A stretch of DNA of 64,000 nucleotides from Roseiarcus sp963816065. GTDB lineage: Bacteria; Pseudomonadota; Alphaproteobacteria; Rhizobiales; Beijerinckiaceae. Under the pieces are notes generated by a model. The model saw only the letters and a program-made list of their open reading frames with translations. It did no database searches and was not told the origin of the DNA. The position numbers were made by a program, and so were the translations under genes. How positions within the stretch are numbered: the stretch's first letter is position 1; every line of letters begins with the position of its first letter. Shown in pieces: positions 46,553-56,553 of the stretch. The stretch covers positions 620,001 to 684,000 of the forward strand of contig CAWFJG010000030.1 in assembly GCA_963816065.1 (NCBI GenBank). Reading direction: 5' to 3'.

Positions 46553-47113
46553 ATGTTGAGATTGTTTCGTATCGAGGGCCATGCGATCGCGTCCGAGGAC
46601 GGCATGATCGCGGCGGCCGATGGATTGATGCCCAATTCGCTGAAATTCCCCTCCGACCAAAAGCTGTACGAGCAGGCGCTGGAGGCCGCGACGGTCATCG
46701 CGAACGGCAGGCTGTCATACGAAGGGCAGGCGGAGTCGCCCCGCCGGCTGCGGCTGGTGCTGACCCGAGGCGTGGTCGGGCTGGCGCCGGACCCGGACAA
46801 TCCGAACGCGCGTCTTTGGAACCCGGCCGGCGCTTCGCTCGAGGCGGCCTGCGCAGCGCTTAACGTCGATCGGGGGACGATCGCGGTGATCGGCGGCCCC
46901 TTTGTCTTCAGCCTCTTTCTCGGGCTTGGCTACGACGCCTTCCATTTGAGCCATGCGCCGGGTGTCCGGCTGCCCGGCGGTGTCCCGGTCTTCCACGAGC
47001 AGCGGAATGGGCGCGCGGCCGAGGACGTTCTCGCCGCCGCGGGGCTGAGGGCGGGTCTCGCTCAACGGTTCGACGACGGCGTGACGATGGTCGAGTGGAC
47101 GCGGAGCGCGTGA
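46553..47113 (+). CDS. Dihydrofolate reductase-like (RibD C-terminal fold) protein
   Basis: 186 aa, intact. EGHAIASEDGMIAAADGLMP, YEQALEAATVIANGRLSYEG, SPRRLRLVLTRGVVGLAPDP, LWNPAGASLEAACAAL and TIAVIGGPFVFSLFLGLGYD are the strands of a DHFR/RibD reductase fold, with the IGGPFVF region in the position of the nucleotide-binding GG. It lacks the catalytic Asp/Glu context of true DHFR as far as I can see, so substrate is unknown. It follows the DUF4239 gene by 30 bases. Confidence 0.7.
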   Translation: MLRLFRIEGHAIASEDGMIAAADGLMPNSLKFPSDQKLYEQALEAATVIANGRLSYEGQAESPRRLRLVLTRGVVGLAPDPDNPNARLWNPAGASLEAACAALNVDRGTIAVIGGPFVFSLFLGLGYDAFHLSHAPGVRLPGGVPVFHEQRNGRAAEDVLAAAGLRAGLAQRFDDGVTMVEWTRSA

Positions 47114-47171
47114 ATTCGGTTTCGCGCGATCGCTCGCGACTGGGCGCCCCCAAAGCCTTAGGGAATCGTGC

Positions 47172-48950
47172 ATGACTGACGCGGCGCAAAGGCCGACCAG
47201 CGCCTCCTTCCGCGCGCTCCTCCCGCTTTTCCGATACGGCCGCCGCTACACGGGGCGGGCGCTGGCCGCGCTGGCCGCCCTCACCGTGTCGGCGGTCGCC
47301 ACCCTTGCGGTGCCGTTCGCGCTTCGGCGCATGATCGATTTCGGCTTCTCGAAGGATCGCGGGGGCGCCGTCGACGCCTATTTCCTGGCGATGGGCGCCG
47401 TGGTGATCGTCATCGCGCTGGCGGCGGCCGCGCGCTACTATCTTGTCACGACGCTCGGCGAACGCGTTGTCGCCGACTTGAGGCGCGACGTCTTCGCCCA
47501 CCTGACCGTGCTCGACGCCGCCTTCTACGATCGCGCCCGCACCGGTGAGCTCGTCTCCCGCCTGACCGCCGACACGACCCAGATCAAGGCGGCCTTCGGC
47601 GCCTCGGCCTCGATCGCGCTGCGCAATCTCTTCATGTTTGTCGGCGCGACCGCGCTGATGGTCTATACGAGCCCGAAGCTTTCGGCGCTCGTCCTCGTCG
47701 CCATTCCTGTCATCGCCGCGCCGCTCATCGCCTCGGGCCGGATCGTGCGGCGCCGGTCGCGCCATGCCCAGGACACGCTCGCCGACGCGACCGCCTTCGC
47801 TTCCGAGAGTCTGGGGGCGGTGCGCACGATGCAGGCGTTCGGGGCTGAGGCGGCGAGCGGCAGCCGGTTTGCACGGGCGGTCGAAAGCGCCTACGACGCC
47901 GCCCGCCAAGCCGCGGCGACGCGGGCGATTCTGATCGCAGTTGCGGTGTCGCTTGCTTTTTGCAGCGTCGTGTTCGTCCTCTGGCTCGGAGCGCGCGACG
48001 TGCTCGCGGGTCGGATGAGCGGGGGCCTGCTTTCGCAATTCGTGCTGTTCGCCGTGCTCGCCGCGACCTCGCTCGGCGAACTGTCGCAGGTGTGGAACGA
48101 GGCGGCGGCGGCGGCCGGAGCGGCGGGCGCGGATTTCGGAACTCCTTTCCGTCGTCCCGACCATTGTCGCGCCCGCCCATCCGGTCTCGATGCCGCCGCC
48201 AAGGGGCGCAATCGCGTTCGAACACGTGACCTTCGCCTATGACGGGGCGCCGGACCAGCGGGTGATCGACGACTTGAGCTTTTCGATCGCGCCGGGCGAA
48301 CGCGTGGCCATCGTCGGCGTCTCGGGGGCCGGCAAATCCACCGTTTTCCAGCTCATCATGCGCTTCTACGACTGTCAGCAGGGCAGGGTCGTCGTGGATG
48401 GAGTCGCCGTCAATGCGGTCGACCCACGCGACCTTCGCGCCCGCATCGCGCCGGTGCCGCAGGATCCCTCGATCTTCGGCGGCAGCGTGTCGGAAAACAT
48501 CGCTTACGGCCGCCCGGAGGCGAGCGAGGAGGCGATCGAGGCCGCGGCGCGCCGGGCGGCGGCGGACGGATTCATACGCGAGCTCGTCAACGGCTACGCG
48601 ACCGAGCTCGGCGAGCGCGGCGTGACCTTGTCGGGCGGGCAGAAGCAGCGCCTCGCGATCGCCCGGGCTATCCTCAAGGATGCGCCGATCCTGCTGCTCG
48701 ACGAGGCGACCTCGGCGCTCGACGCCCACAACGAGGCGCAGGTCCAGGCGGCGCTCGACGACGTGATGACCGGCCGCACCACGCTGGTGATCGCCCACCG
48801 GCTGGCCACCGTGCAGAAGGCGGATCGGATTCTCGTGATGGAGGCCGGCCGGATCGTCGAGGAGGGCGCACGCCGTCCTTGTCGCCAAGGGCGGCGTCTA
48901 CGCGCGCCTCGCGCGACTCCAGTTCGAGCAGGGCGCAGCTGCGCTCGGAT
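47172..48950 (+). CDS. ABC exporter, fused membrane and ATPase domains (two frameshifts)
   Basis: MsbA/LmrA-like half transporter that works as a homodimer in the inner membrane. The membrane domain (residues ~20-310) has the helices LAALAALTVSAVATLAVPFA and LAAAARYYLVTTLGERVVAD, with YDRARTGELVSRLTADT typical of lipid/drug exporters. A frame change near 48140 precedes the ATPase domain: Walker A GVSGAGKST, PQDPSIFGGSVSENIAYG, signature LSGGQKQRLAIARA, Walker B ILLLDEATSALD and H-loop VIAHRL. A second change near 48870 leads to the end VYARLARLQFEQGAAALG. About 592 aa. Substrate cannot be told. Confidence 0.9.
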
Positions 48951-49117
48951 AGCGCCCGGGCGGCCTGCCAGCCAGCTCGAATTCGTGAATTGCTTGACAA
49001 TGGCGCCGATCGTCGGCTCTCTAGTGCGACAACGCGTCGCATTGCGACGGCACCATGGGGCGGCGCGGACCCGAATGCGCTGCGGAGGGACCGGCTTCGG
49101 GAGAGGCGGCAGAGCGG

Positions 49118-50054
49118 TTGAAAACGGTAGCCAGCAGAAACCGGGTGGAAGGCGGTCGCCGCGAAGCGCTGCGCAGTGGCGGCGTCGTCGATCATCTCGT
49201 CCTACTCAAACCGCGCGTCATGTCGCTGGTGGTTTTCACCGGGGCGGTCGGATTCGTGCTCGCGCCGGGGACGATCGACTGGATGCGGCTCCTGGCGACC
49301 GTTTCTGCCATGGCGGCGGGGCCGGCGCCTGCGGCGCGCTCAACATGTGGTGGGACGCGGACATCGACGCGAAGATGGCGCGCACGGCGATGCGGCCGAT
49401 CCCGCGCGGCGTCGTGCCGCCGGCGCAAGCGCTGGCGATCGGCGTTCTGCTCGCGATCGTCTCGATCGCGGCGCTCGGCCTGCAGGTGAACTGGCTCGCC
49501 GCGGCTCTGCTCGGACTGACGATCGCGATCTACATTCCGCTCTACACCATGGTCCTGAAGCGCAGCACGCCGCAGAACATCGTGATCGGCGGCGCGGCGG
49601 GCGCGTTGCCGCCCGTGATCGGCTGGGCTGCGGCGACGGGTACGCTCTCGGCCGGGGCGATCGCGCTGTTCTTGTTCATATTCTTGTGGACGCCGCCGCA
49701 CTTCTGGGCGCTGGCGCTCTGCCGCAGCGGCGACTACGAGCGCGTTGGCGTGCCGATGCTGCCCAACGTCGTCGGGCCAGTCGAAACGTGCCGGCAGATC
49801 GCCCTCTATTCGCTCCTGCTGGTGGCGGCCTCGTTCGGGCCGCTCGCTGATCCCGGGCGTCGGACTCCCTTACGCCGCGGTCGCCCTGGTCCTGAACGGC
49901 CTGCTGCTCTGGCGCGGTCTATGCGCTCTTCCGGCTGCGCGACGGCGAGGAGTCCCCGCGCCGCAAGGCGGCGATGGCGCTGTTCGGCTATACGATCCTC
50001 TACATGTTCCTGGTCTATGCGGCGCTGCTTGCCGAGGTGCTGCTGAGGCATTAG
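49118..50054 (+). CDS. ctaB: Protoheme IX farnesyltransferase (two frameshifts)
   Basis: Polytopic membrane enzyme making heme O for terminal oxidases. LLKPRVMSLVVFTGAVGFVL at the start; after a change near 49320, GALNMWWDADIDAKMARTAM with the prenyl diphosphate-binding DxxxD region, RPIPRGVVPPAQAL, LYTMVLKRSTPQNIVIGGAA, FLWTPPHFWALALCRSGDYE and, after another change near 49848, the last helices ending LLAEVLLRH. About 311 aa. The start is uncertain: TTG at 49118 has GGGAGAGG 11 bases upstream, GTG at 49145 is the alternative. No coxB/coxA gene precedes it, unlike the usual cox operon. Confidence 0.88.
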
Positions 50055-50077
50055 GTGTGCCCCACGCGCGCCGACTT

Positions 50078-50236
50078 ATGGCGCGCACTCCGATCCTGCC
50101 CGAGACCAACCCGATGATCGACAAGTCGCGTGATCCAGGCGCAAGACGCGCCAACTGGCTCGTGTTCGTCGTGCTCGTCGCGGTGGCGCTGGCCCTCTAC
50201 GCCAGCATGTTCATCAAGTGGAAGTACGCTTCCTGA
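50078..50236 (+). CDS. Small single-helix membrane protein (CoxF-like position)
   Basis: 52 aa: a short charged N-terminus (MIDKSRDPGARRANW from an internal ATG at about 50114, or 12 residues longer from 50078) and one membrane helix, LVFVVLVAVALALYASMFIK, ending WKYAS. Small proteins like this follow ctaB in many alphaproteobacterial oxidase operons. It ends where the DUF420 gene begins (TGATG overlap). Confidence 0.6.
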   Translation: MARTPILPETNPMIDKSRDPGARRANWLVFVVLVAVALALYASMFIKWKYAS

Positions 50237-50670
50237 TGATTCAAATCCATGACCTCACGCACGTGCTCGCCGTTCTGAACGCGGCGACGATCGTGGTGCT
50301 GCTGTACGCCTATACGCGCATTCGCGCCGGGGACCGCAACGGCCACAGGCGCGCCATGCTGGTCGCGATCGCCATCGGCGCGGCGTTTCTGGCGGTCTAT
50401 CTCGTCTATCACGCCTTCGCCGGCCTGGCGAAGTTCGGCGGCGTCGGCCCGATCCGGCCGATCTATTTCACCTTGCTGGCCATTCACGTCGCCATGGCAT
50501 CCGCGGTGGCGGGGCTTGTGCCGCTCACGGTCTACAACGCCCTCAAGGGACGCTTCGCGACCCATAGGCGCTTCGCCCGGGTGACCTTTCCGATCTGGAT
50601 GTTCGTCGCCGTCTCGGGGCTCGTGGTGTACGTCATGGCGGTGCATCTTTATCCACTGCCGGCGAGCTGA
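50236..50670 (+). CDS. DUF420 membrane protein (CtaM-like)
   Basis: About 144 aa with four membrane helices: HVLAVLNAATIVVLLYAYTR, MLVAIAIGAAFLAVYLVYHA, IYFTLLAIHVAMASAVAGLV and FPIWMFVAVSGLVVYVMAVH. Conserved His residues (LTHVL, YHAF, AIHVAM, ATHRRFAR) fit DUF420, the family of CtaM/YozB, needed for biogenesis of some heme-copper oxidases. Its place between ctaB and an oxidase subunit I-like gene supports a role in oxidase assembly here. Confidence 0.8.
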   Translation: MIQIHDLTHVLAVLNAATIVVLLYAYTRIRAGDRNGHRRAMLVAIAIGAAFLAVYLVYHAFAGLAKFGGVGPIRPIYFTLLAIHVAMASAVAGLVPLTVYNALKGRFATHRRFARVTFPIWMFVAVSGLVVYVMAVHLYPLPAS

Positions 50671-50673
50671 CCG

Positions 50674-52084
50674 ATGAGCGGCCTCGCTCATTCGGCCTCG
50701 TCGCCCGCCGTCTCCGTACGCGAAGCCGGCGCGATCCGGGCTGTCTCCGGGGAACTGCGTGGCTGGGCGTGGATCGCCGTCGGCGCGCTGGCGGTGGCGG
50801 GCGTCTTCGCCTTCCTGCTGGCGCTGTCGCGCGTGCCGGGCATGGACAAGGCCCCGCTGTGGCCGATCGACTTCTTCTATAAGGGGCTGGTGATCCACGT
50901 CATTTTCTCGCTGGTGATCTGGCTCACGGGCGTGTTCGCCTTCCTGACGACGGTCGCAACTCGCGAGGCGGCGGGGGAGACGCCGCGCGCCCGGCCGCTC
51001 GGCCGGATCGGCCAGGGGCTCGTGCTCATCGCCTTTCCCTGCCTGTTCGCGCCGGCCTTCTTCGATGCGACCCAGCCCGAGCTGACCAACTACGTCCCGA
51101 TCCTGCGCCATCCGGCCTATGAGCTCGGCCTTGTGCTCCTGGCGCTCGGGACGCTCGCGCCGGTCGTCCGCCTCTTCCTCAATCTGAGAAGCTCGCGACC
51201 CCTCTCCGCCGCTGACGCTGGCGATGGCGGTCGGCGGCTTTGTCTACGGGCTGGCGCTGGTTTCGTTCGTGGCCTCCGGCGCGCTGCTCGCCGAAAGGGG
51301 AGCGCTGGGGTCGGAGCGCGAGCTTTTGTTCTGGGGCGGCGGCCACCTGCTGCAATTCGTCTACGCCGTCGTGCTCCTGACCAACTGGCGGCTTCTGGCG
51401 CTCAGGAGCCTCGGCGAGGCGGCCGTTTCCGACCGCGCCTTCCTCGCCGCCGTCAGCTTCATGGGCCTCTTGGCGATCCCGGGGCCGCTCTTTTACGCCG
51501 TCCTTCCGCCCTTCTCGGAGGCGCAGCATGCGGCCTTCCGCTTCCTGCAGTTCGGTGTTGCGGTTCCGACGCTCGTGTTCGCCGTCGCGCTCCTGCAAAA
51601 GGCTCGCGCCGCGCGGGGCGCCGCAGGCTGGCCGTGGCGCGACCCCGCCTTTTTCACGCTTGCTGCTTCGCTCGCCCTGTTTGCGCTCGGCGGCGTCATG
51701 GGCTTCCTGATCACCGGTTCCGACACCCGCACGCCGGCGCATTATCACGCCGTGATCACGGCGGTCAGCGTGTCGAGCGCCGGCATGCTCTTGACGTTCG
51801 GCCTCGACGCGCTGTCGCTTCCGCCCGCCCCGGCGCGCTGGGTCCGCTGGCTGATCGGCCTGTACGCCGGCGGCCAGTTCGTCGCCTCGATCGGCATGTT
51901 CGTCGCCGGCGGCTATGGCGCGATGCGCAAGACGCCGAGCGGGGTCGGCGCGCTCGATCCGGTGGCGGCGGCCGGCATGGCGGTGCACGGGATGGCCTCG
52001 ATCTTCACCATCCTCGGCGGCGCGACCTTCGTCGTGATCGCTATCCGGGCGCTCGCCCGGCCGATGCTCGACAGGGTGCGATGA
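50674..52084 (+). CDS. Heme-copper oxidase subunit I-like membrane protein (one frameshift)
   Basis: About 469 aa with some 12 membrane helices and His residues in helix positions used for heme and copper: LVIHVIFSLVIWLTGVFAF, FWGGGHLLQFVYAVVLLTNW, ARTPAHYHAVITAV-like TPAHYHAVITAVSVSSAGML and AGMAVHGMASIFTILGG. The HYH arrangement replaces the HH pair of aa3 oxidases. One frame change near 51200. It has no subunit II or c-type subunit beside it. I place it in the COX1 superfamily with good confidence, but whether it is a catalytic oxidase or an assembly/accessory member is open. Confidence 0.72.
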
Positions 52085-52662
52085 GCGCGGCGTCTGGGGC
52101 GCCCGCGCGGCCGGGCAAGTGGGTGGGGCTTGCGGCGCTGATGGTCGTGGGCCTCGTTGCGATGGCGATCATGCAGGCCCGGCGGACGCCGACCGCTCCC
52201 GGTCTCGTCGAACTCCATGGCCAGCGCCCGGCCGAGTTTGGCGCCATCCTGACCGACACCGGCGCGGCGAAGCCGATCGACGCGTTCCGCGGCAAGACGG
52301 TGATCCTCAACCTCTGGGCGCCCTGGTGCGCGCCCTGCCTTCAGGAGATGCCGTCGCTCGACAGGCTCGCCGCCCGCCTGCCGGGCGCCGACTTCGCGGT
52401 GGTCGCGGTGACCAAGGACCCGGTCGGTAATTCGCCATCGAGGCGGACCTTCGACCGGATGGGGCTGAAACGCCTCAAGCTCTATCTCGACCCGGAGGGC
52501 AAGCTCGCGAGCGCGATCGAGGCGCGCGGCTTCCCAACGACGCTGATCCTCGATCGGGACGGCGCCCCGGTCGCCTATCGCGAGGGGGCGGCCGACTGGG
52601 ACAGCGACGCCATGGTCGCCAAGCTGGAGGCCCTCGCCCAGCGACCGGCGCGGCCCGAGTAG
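52081..52662 (+). CDS. TlpA-like membrane-anchored thioredoxin
   Basis: 193 aa, intact. One N-terminal membrane helix (GLAALMVVGLVAMAIMQA), then a periplasmic thioredoxin domain with NLWAPWCAPCLQEMPSLDRL (Cys83 and Cys86), FAVVAVTKDPVG and the cis-Pro strand GFPTTLILDRDG. TlpA proteins reduce cysteines of the CuA/CuB oxidase centres or copper chaperones. Its ATG overlaps the stop of the oxidase-like gene by four bases, making it the last gene of this cluster. Confidence 0.88.
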   Translation: MSAASGAPARPGKWVGLAALMVVGLVAMAIMQARRTPTAPGLVELHGQRPAEFGAILTDTGAAKPIDAFRGKTVILNLWAPWCAPCLQEMPSLDRLAARLPGADFAVVAVTKDPVGNSPSRRTFDRMGLKRLKLYLDPEGKLASAIEARGFPTTLILDRDGAPVAYREGAADWDSDAMVAKLEALAQRPARPE

Positions 52663-52728
52663 GCCGGCCGAGGCCCCCCGCCATTTGCCCTTCGGTCTTG
52701 GCGGCGCGTGGCCTCCGGGCGAAGCGGC

Positions 52729-53217
52729 TCACTCCCGGACGTCGCGGAAAATCATGATCGTGGACGCGCCGTGCGCCATCAACCGGCCGCGCGCGTCGAC
52801 GATGCGGCCCTCGGCCGAGACGATGGTGTGGCCGGCGTTGACGACGCGGCCCTCCGCCCGGACGACCCCCGTGTCGGGCAGAATGAGCCGGGAGAAATTG
52901 GCCTTGGTTTCGATCGTCGCGTAGCTCGCGCCGGCGGGCAGCGTCGAATGGGTCGCCCAGGCCGTCACGCTTTCGATCAGCGCCAGGGCAAAGCCGGCGT
53001 GGACGCTGCCCAGCGCATTGAGCAGGTCGGGATCCGGCTCGCCCTCGAAGACGGCGAAAGCGTCGCCGACCTCGACCGGCCGCATCGAAAGCGCCCGAGC
53101 CATGGTGGGGATGGGCAGACGGCCGTCGATCACCGCCTGCAGGAACTGGCGGCCGGTAAGCTTCGCCACCTCCTCCTTTGCCGCGACGCCGAATTTCTGC
53201 TCCGCAGGCCAATCCAT
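52729..53217 (-). CDS. PaaI-family (hotdog) thioesterase
   Basis: 162 aa. FLQAVIDGRLPIPTMARALS, VEVGDAFAVFEGEPDPDLLN, LGSVHAGFALALIESVTAWA (active-site region with H-x-G) and TKANFSRLILPDTGVVRAEG match PaaI/YbgC-like acyl-CoA thioesterases; the substrate is unknown. Start chosen at MDWPAEQKFG. It converges with the TlpA gene across 67 bases. Confidence 0.82.
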   Translation of the reverse strand: MDWPAEQKFGVAAKEEVAKLTGRQFLQAVIDGRLPIPTMARALSMRPVEVGDAFAVFEGEPDPDLLNALGSVHAGFALALIESVTAWATHSTLPAGASYATIETKANFSRLILPDTGVVRAEGRVVNAGHTIVSAEGRIVDARGRLMAHGASTIMIFRDVRE

Positions 53218-53348
53218 GCTACCCGCTCCCTTCTCATCGTCCTCACTCAAGCATGGATCGGCTGGCGATACGAGGCGTCCGCAATGACGATTGCGCGCGC
53301 GGGCGCTGACGGCTAAAGCCACCAGCGCAACCTCCATTTGCGCACGGG

Positions 53349-54188
53349 ATGTTCCCTTTGAGCGTCGAAACGAAATGGAACGCGCTTGGCGCGCGCGATC
53401 TCCTGGCCGCCGCCGCGCGCGAGGCCGGCGATGTCGCGTTCGCCTGGTTTCGGCCGGGCGGGAGGACCACCGCCGCCGTCCAGTCGAAGGCCGGCGGCTC
53501 CCCCGTCACCGAGGCCGATTTCGCCGCGGACGCTTTCCTGAGGCGCCGGCTCGGCGAGGCTTTCCCGGAGGCCGGCTGGCTGTCCGAGGAGACGCTCGAC
53601 TCGGACGCGCGGCTCGACCGGCGCGCGCTGATCGTGGTCGATCCGATCGACGGCACCCGGGCCTTCATCGAGGGCGATCCGCGCTGGACGGTCGCGGTGG
53701 CGCTGATCGTCGACGGCCGGCCGCTCGCCGGCGTGGTGCATGCACCGGCGCTTAAAGAGACCTATGTGGCGGCGCGCGGGGCGGGCGCCGAGTTGAACGG
53801 CGCGCCGCTGGCGTTCAGACCCCCTCTCGTGGCGAACGATTACAGAGCCGCCGGCCCGAAGCCGCTCCTCAAGGCCATGGGCGACCGGCTGGGCGGCGCC
53901 ATGGATATCCGTCCGTTCGTGCCCTCGCTCGCCTACCGGATGTGCATGGCCGCCAGCGGGGCGCTCGATTTCGCCTTGGCCGGGCCGAATTCGTACGATT
54001 GGGACATCGCCGCAGCCGATCTCCTCATCGAAGAGGCGGGCGGACGCCTGACGGAGAAGGACGGCGAACGGCTGCAGTACAATCGCCCCCGCATCCGTCG
54101 CGGCGCCCTTCTCGGCGCTCCGGCGGGGTTGGCGCCGCGCTTGCTCGAGGCGTTTCGCGCCGCAACCGACGGGGGACAACCGGAATAA
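53349..54188 (+). CDS. cysQ: 3'(2'),5'-bisphosphate nucleotidase / inositol monophosphatase family protein
   Basis: 279 aa, intact. Mg-dependent phosphatase removing the 3'-phosphate from PAP, a by-product of sulfate assimilation. AGGSPVTEADFAADAFLRRR, WLSEETLDSD, VVDPIDGTRAFIEGDPRWTV (metal-binding DPIDGT) and SYDWDIAAADLLIEEAGG are the family motifs. First of a co-directional group with DUF4170, DUF374 acyltransferase, waaA and lpxK, a conserved order in Rhizobiales. Confidence 0.88.
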   Translation: MFPLSVETKWNALGARDLLAAAAREAGDVAFAWFRPGGRTTAAVQSKAGGSPVTEADFAADAFLRRRLGEAFPEAGWLSEETLDSDARLDRRALIVVDPIDGTRAFIEGDPRWTVAVALIVDGRPLAGVVHAPALKETYVAARGAGAELNGAPLAFRPPLVANDYRAAGPKPLLKAMGDRLGGAMDIRPFVPSLAYRMCMAASGALDFALAGPNSYDWDIAAADLLIEEAGGRLTEKDGERLQYNRPRIRRGALLGAPAGLAPRLLEAFRAATDGGQPE

Positions 54189-54284
54189 GCCGCTTGCGAC
54201 CTTCGAAGGCTTGCGTTTAGGCCCGAGCGAGGGCAAGTCCGCGCCACGCAGCCCTCGCGCCAGGATTCTCGAGGACATTCCACG

Positions 54285-54545
54285 ATGACCACTTCCCCTT
54301 CCGAAGAGAAGCGGCAGCTTCTCCACCTTGTGTTCGGCGGCGAACTGAAGTCGCTCGAGACCCACGAGTTCATGGACGTTTCCAAGATCGACGTCGTCGG
54401 CCTGTTCCCCGACTACGCCAGCGCCGAGCGGGCCTGGCGGGCCAAGGCGCAGCAGACCGTCGACAGCGCCCACACGCGCTATTTCATCGCCCATCTGCAT
54501 CGGCTGATCGAGCCGGATCTCGCGCCCCCGACGCGGACCGCTTGA
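54285..54545 (+). CDS. DUF4170 domain protein
   Basis: 86 aa: LLHLVFGGELKSLETHEFMD, VGLFPDYASAERAWRAKAQQ and HTRYFIAHLHRLIEPD, the DUF4170 signature. Function unknown. It is regularly found between cysQ and the DUF374 acyltransferase in Rhizobiales, so a link to lipid A/KDO assembly is inferred from context only. Confidence 0.85.
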   Translation: MTTSPSEEKRQLLHLVFGGELKSLETHEFMDVSKIDVVGLFPDYASAERAWRAKAQQTVDSAHTRYFIAHLHRLIEPDLAPPTRTA

Positions 54546-54552
54546 GCGATCA

Positions 54553-55269
54553 ATGGCCAGACGTGTAGGCCGGTCGCCATTTTGGCAGGAAGCCATCGGT
54601 TTCCTGCTCGCGAAATACGTGCGTTTCGTCCAGACCACCAGCCGAATCACGACAGTTCCGGAGGACATCGGCAAGGCGATCGCGGGCGAGACGCCGATTA
54701 TTTGCGCGATGTGGCACGGCCAGCATCTGATGGTTTCGTTCGCATGGCCGGACACGATCGACCGCTTCGCCGCGCTCATCTCGCGCCATGAGGACGCCGG
54801 CGCGCAGGCGGTGGCGCTCGAACATCTGGGCGTGACGCCGGTGCGCGGCTCCGGCGGACCGGCCGACCGCGCTCACTATAAAGGCGGCGTTCCGGCGATG
54901 CGCGAGCTTCTGCGTCAGCTCGAATCGGGCGCCTCGGTGGCGATGACCGCCGACGTGCCGAAGCGGGCGCGGGTTTGCGGGCTCGGCATCGTCACGCTGG
55001 CGAAACTCTCGGGCCGGCCGATCCTGCCGACGGCCGTGGTGACGAGCCGGCGGATCCAGTTCGACACCTGGGACCGCGCCTCCCTCGGCCTGCCGTTCAG
55101 CCGGGCCGTAGTGCTGTGCGGCGATTTCGTGCGCGTGGCGCCGGACGCCGACGACGCGGCGATCGAGGCGGCCCGCCTCGCCGTGCAGCATGGCCTCGAC
55201 GAAGCGCACCGGCGCGCCTATGCGATGGTCGGCGCGTCCGATCCGGGCGCAAATCTGAGAACTGTATGA
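54553..55269 (+). CDS. DUF374 lysophospholipid acyltransferase family protein
   Basis: 238 aa, intact. ETPIICAMWHGQHLMVSFAW (acyltransferase His), AALISRHEDAGAQAVALEHL, TPVRGSGGPADRAHYKGG and VAMTADVPKRARVCGLGIVT match DUF374, related to LpxL-type lipid acyltransferases. Membrane-associated; probably acylates lipid A or KDO-lipid A precursor. Overlaps waaA by four bases. Confidence 0.85.
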   Translation: MARRVGRSPFWQEAIGFLLAKYVRFVQTTSRITTVPEDIGKAIAGETPIICAMWHGQHLMVSFAWPDTIDRFAALISRHEDAGAQAVALEHLGVTPVRGSGGPADRAHYKGGVPAMRELLRQLESGASVAMTADVPKRARVCGLGIVTLAKLSGRPILPTAVVTSRRIQFDTWDRASLGLPFSRAVVLCGDFVRVAPDADDAAIEAARLAVQHGLDEAHRRAYAMVGASDPGANLRTV

Positions 55270-56553
55270 CGGCGCCGCTCTCGCTGCATGTCTATCGCGC
55301 GCTGACGGCGCTCGGGACGCCGCTCGCCGTCCCCTTCCTTGCGCTGCGCCTCAGACGCGGCAAGGAGGACCGCGAGCGGATCGGCGAGCGGCGTGGCCGC
55401 GCCGGAATTCCGCCGTCCGCTCGGGCCGGCTCGTCTGGCTGCACGGCGCGAGCGTCGGCGAGGCCGTGTCGCTCCTGCCGTTCGTCGAGCGCATCGCGCG
55501 GGCCGGCGCGACCGCGCTGGTGACGACCGGCACGGTGACGTCGGCTGCGCTGCTCGCCCACGGCTGCCGGCGGGCGCGCTGCATCAGTATGCCCCGATCG
55601 ACAATCCGTTCTTTCTTCGCCGCTTCCTGCTCCACTGGCGCCCGGACGCGGCGCTGGTTGCCGAGAGTCGGAGCTGTGGCCGAACATGATCGTCGAGACG
55701 AAGAGAGCCGGCTCTGTCGCTCGCGATGATCAACGGACGGATCAGCGAACGTTCGTTCAACCGCTGGCGGCGGGCGCCTCGATTTCATCGGCGCGCTGCT
55801 GCGCAGTACGACCTGTGCCTCGCCCGCAGCGAGGCGGACGGCGAGCGGCTTCTCGCGCTCGGCGCGCCGCGCGTGCTTGTCGCCGGCGACATCAAATACG
55901 ATACGCCGGCCTTGCCGGCCGACCGGCGCGAACTCGCCGAGCTCTCCGGCCTGACGTCGGGCCGCCAGATCTGGATCGCCGCGTCGACCCACGCCGGCGA
56001 GGAGCGGATCGCCGCGGAGGCGCACAAGCGGCTCGCCGAGGTGTTTCCAGACGCCCTGACGCTGATCGTTCCGCGCCATCCCGAGCGCGGCCAATCGATC
56101 CTGAACGAAGTCGAGGCGGAAGGCCTCGTCTGCGCCCTGCGCTCGCGAGGCGAGCGGCCGGATCGCGGAACGGCGGTTTATGTCTGCGACACGATCGGCG
56201 AACTCGGCCTCTTCTATCGGCTCGCCGAAGTCGTGTTCGTCGGCAAGTCCTTCGCAGGCGGAGGCGGCCAAAATCCCATCGAGCCTGCCCGGCTTGCCTC
56301 GGCCATCCTGCACGGGCCCATGGTGGGCAATTTCACCGACGCCTATGCGGCCCTCGACGCCGCCGGCGGGGCGCTCGAGATCGCCGAGCCGGAGCGGCTG
56401 GGCACTGCGCTGATTGCGCTTTTTGCCGACGCGGCGAAGCTCAGGGCCATGGCGCGCGCCGCCGGCGACACCGTCGAGCGCCAGTCCGGGGCGGTCGAGC
56501 GCTCGATGAAGGCCTTGGCGCCGATGCTGTCCGTCGCGGGAGGGGCCCCTTGA
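55266..56553 (+). CDS. waaA: 3-deoxy-D-manno-octulosonic acid (KDO) transferase (several frameshifts)
   Basis: Adds KDO to lipid IVA at the inner membrane. MTAPLSLHVYRALTALGTPL begins the membrane-anchored N-terminus; pieces in other frames include WLHGASVGEAVSLLPFVERI, FLRRFLLHWRPDAALVAES, MINGRISERSFNRWRRAP, LVAGDIKYDTPALPADRREL, FVGKSFAGGGGQNPIEPARL and VGNFTDAYAALDAAGGA, the GT30 pattern. Frame changes near 55420, 55590, 55665 and 55710. About 427 aa when joined. Coupled to the upstream acyltransferase and to lpxK by overlapping start/stop codons. Confidence 0.9.
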
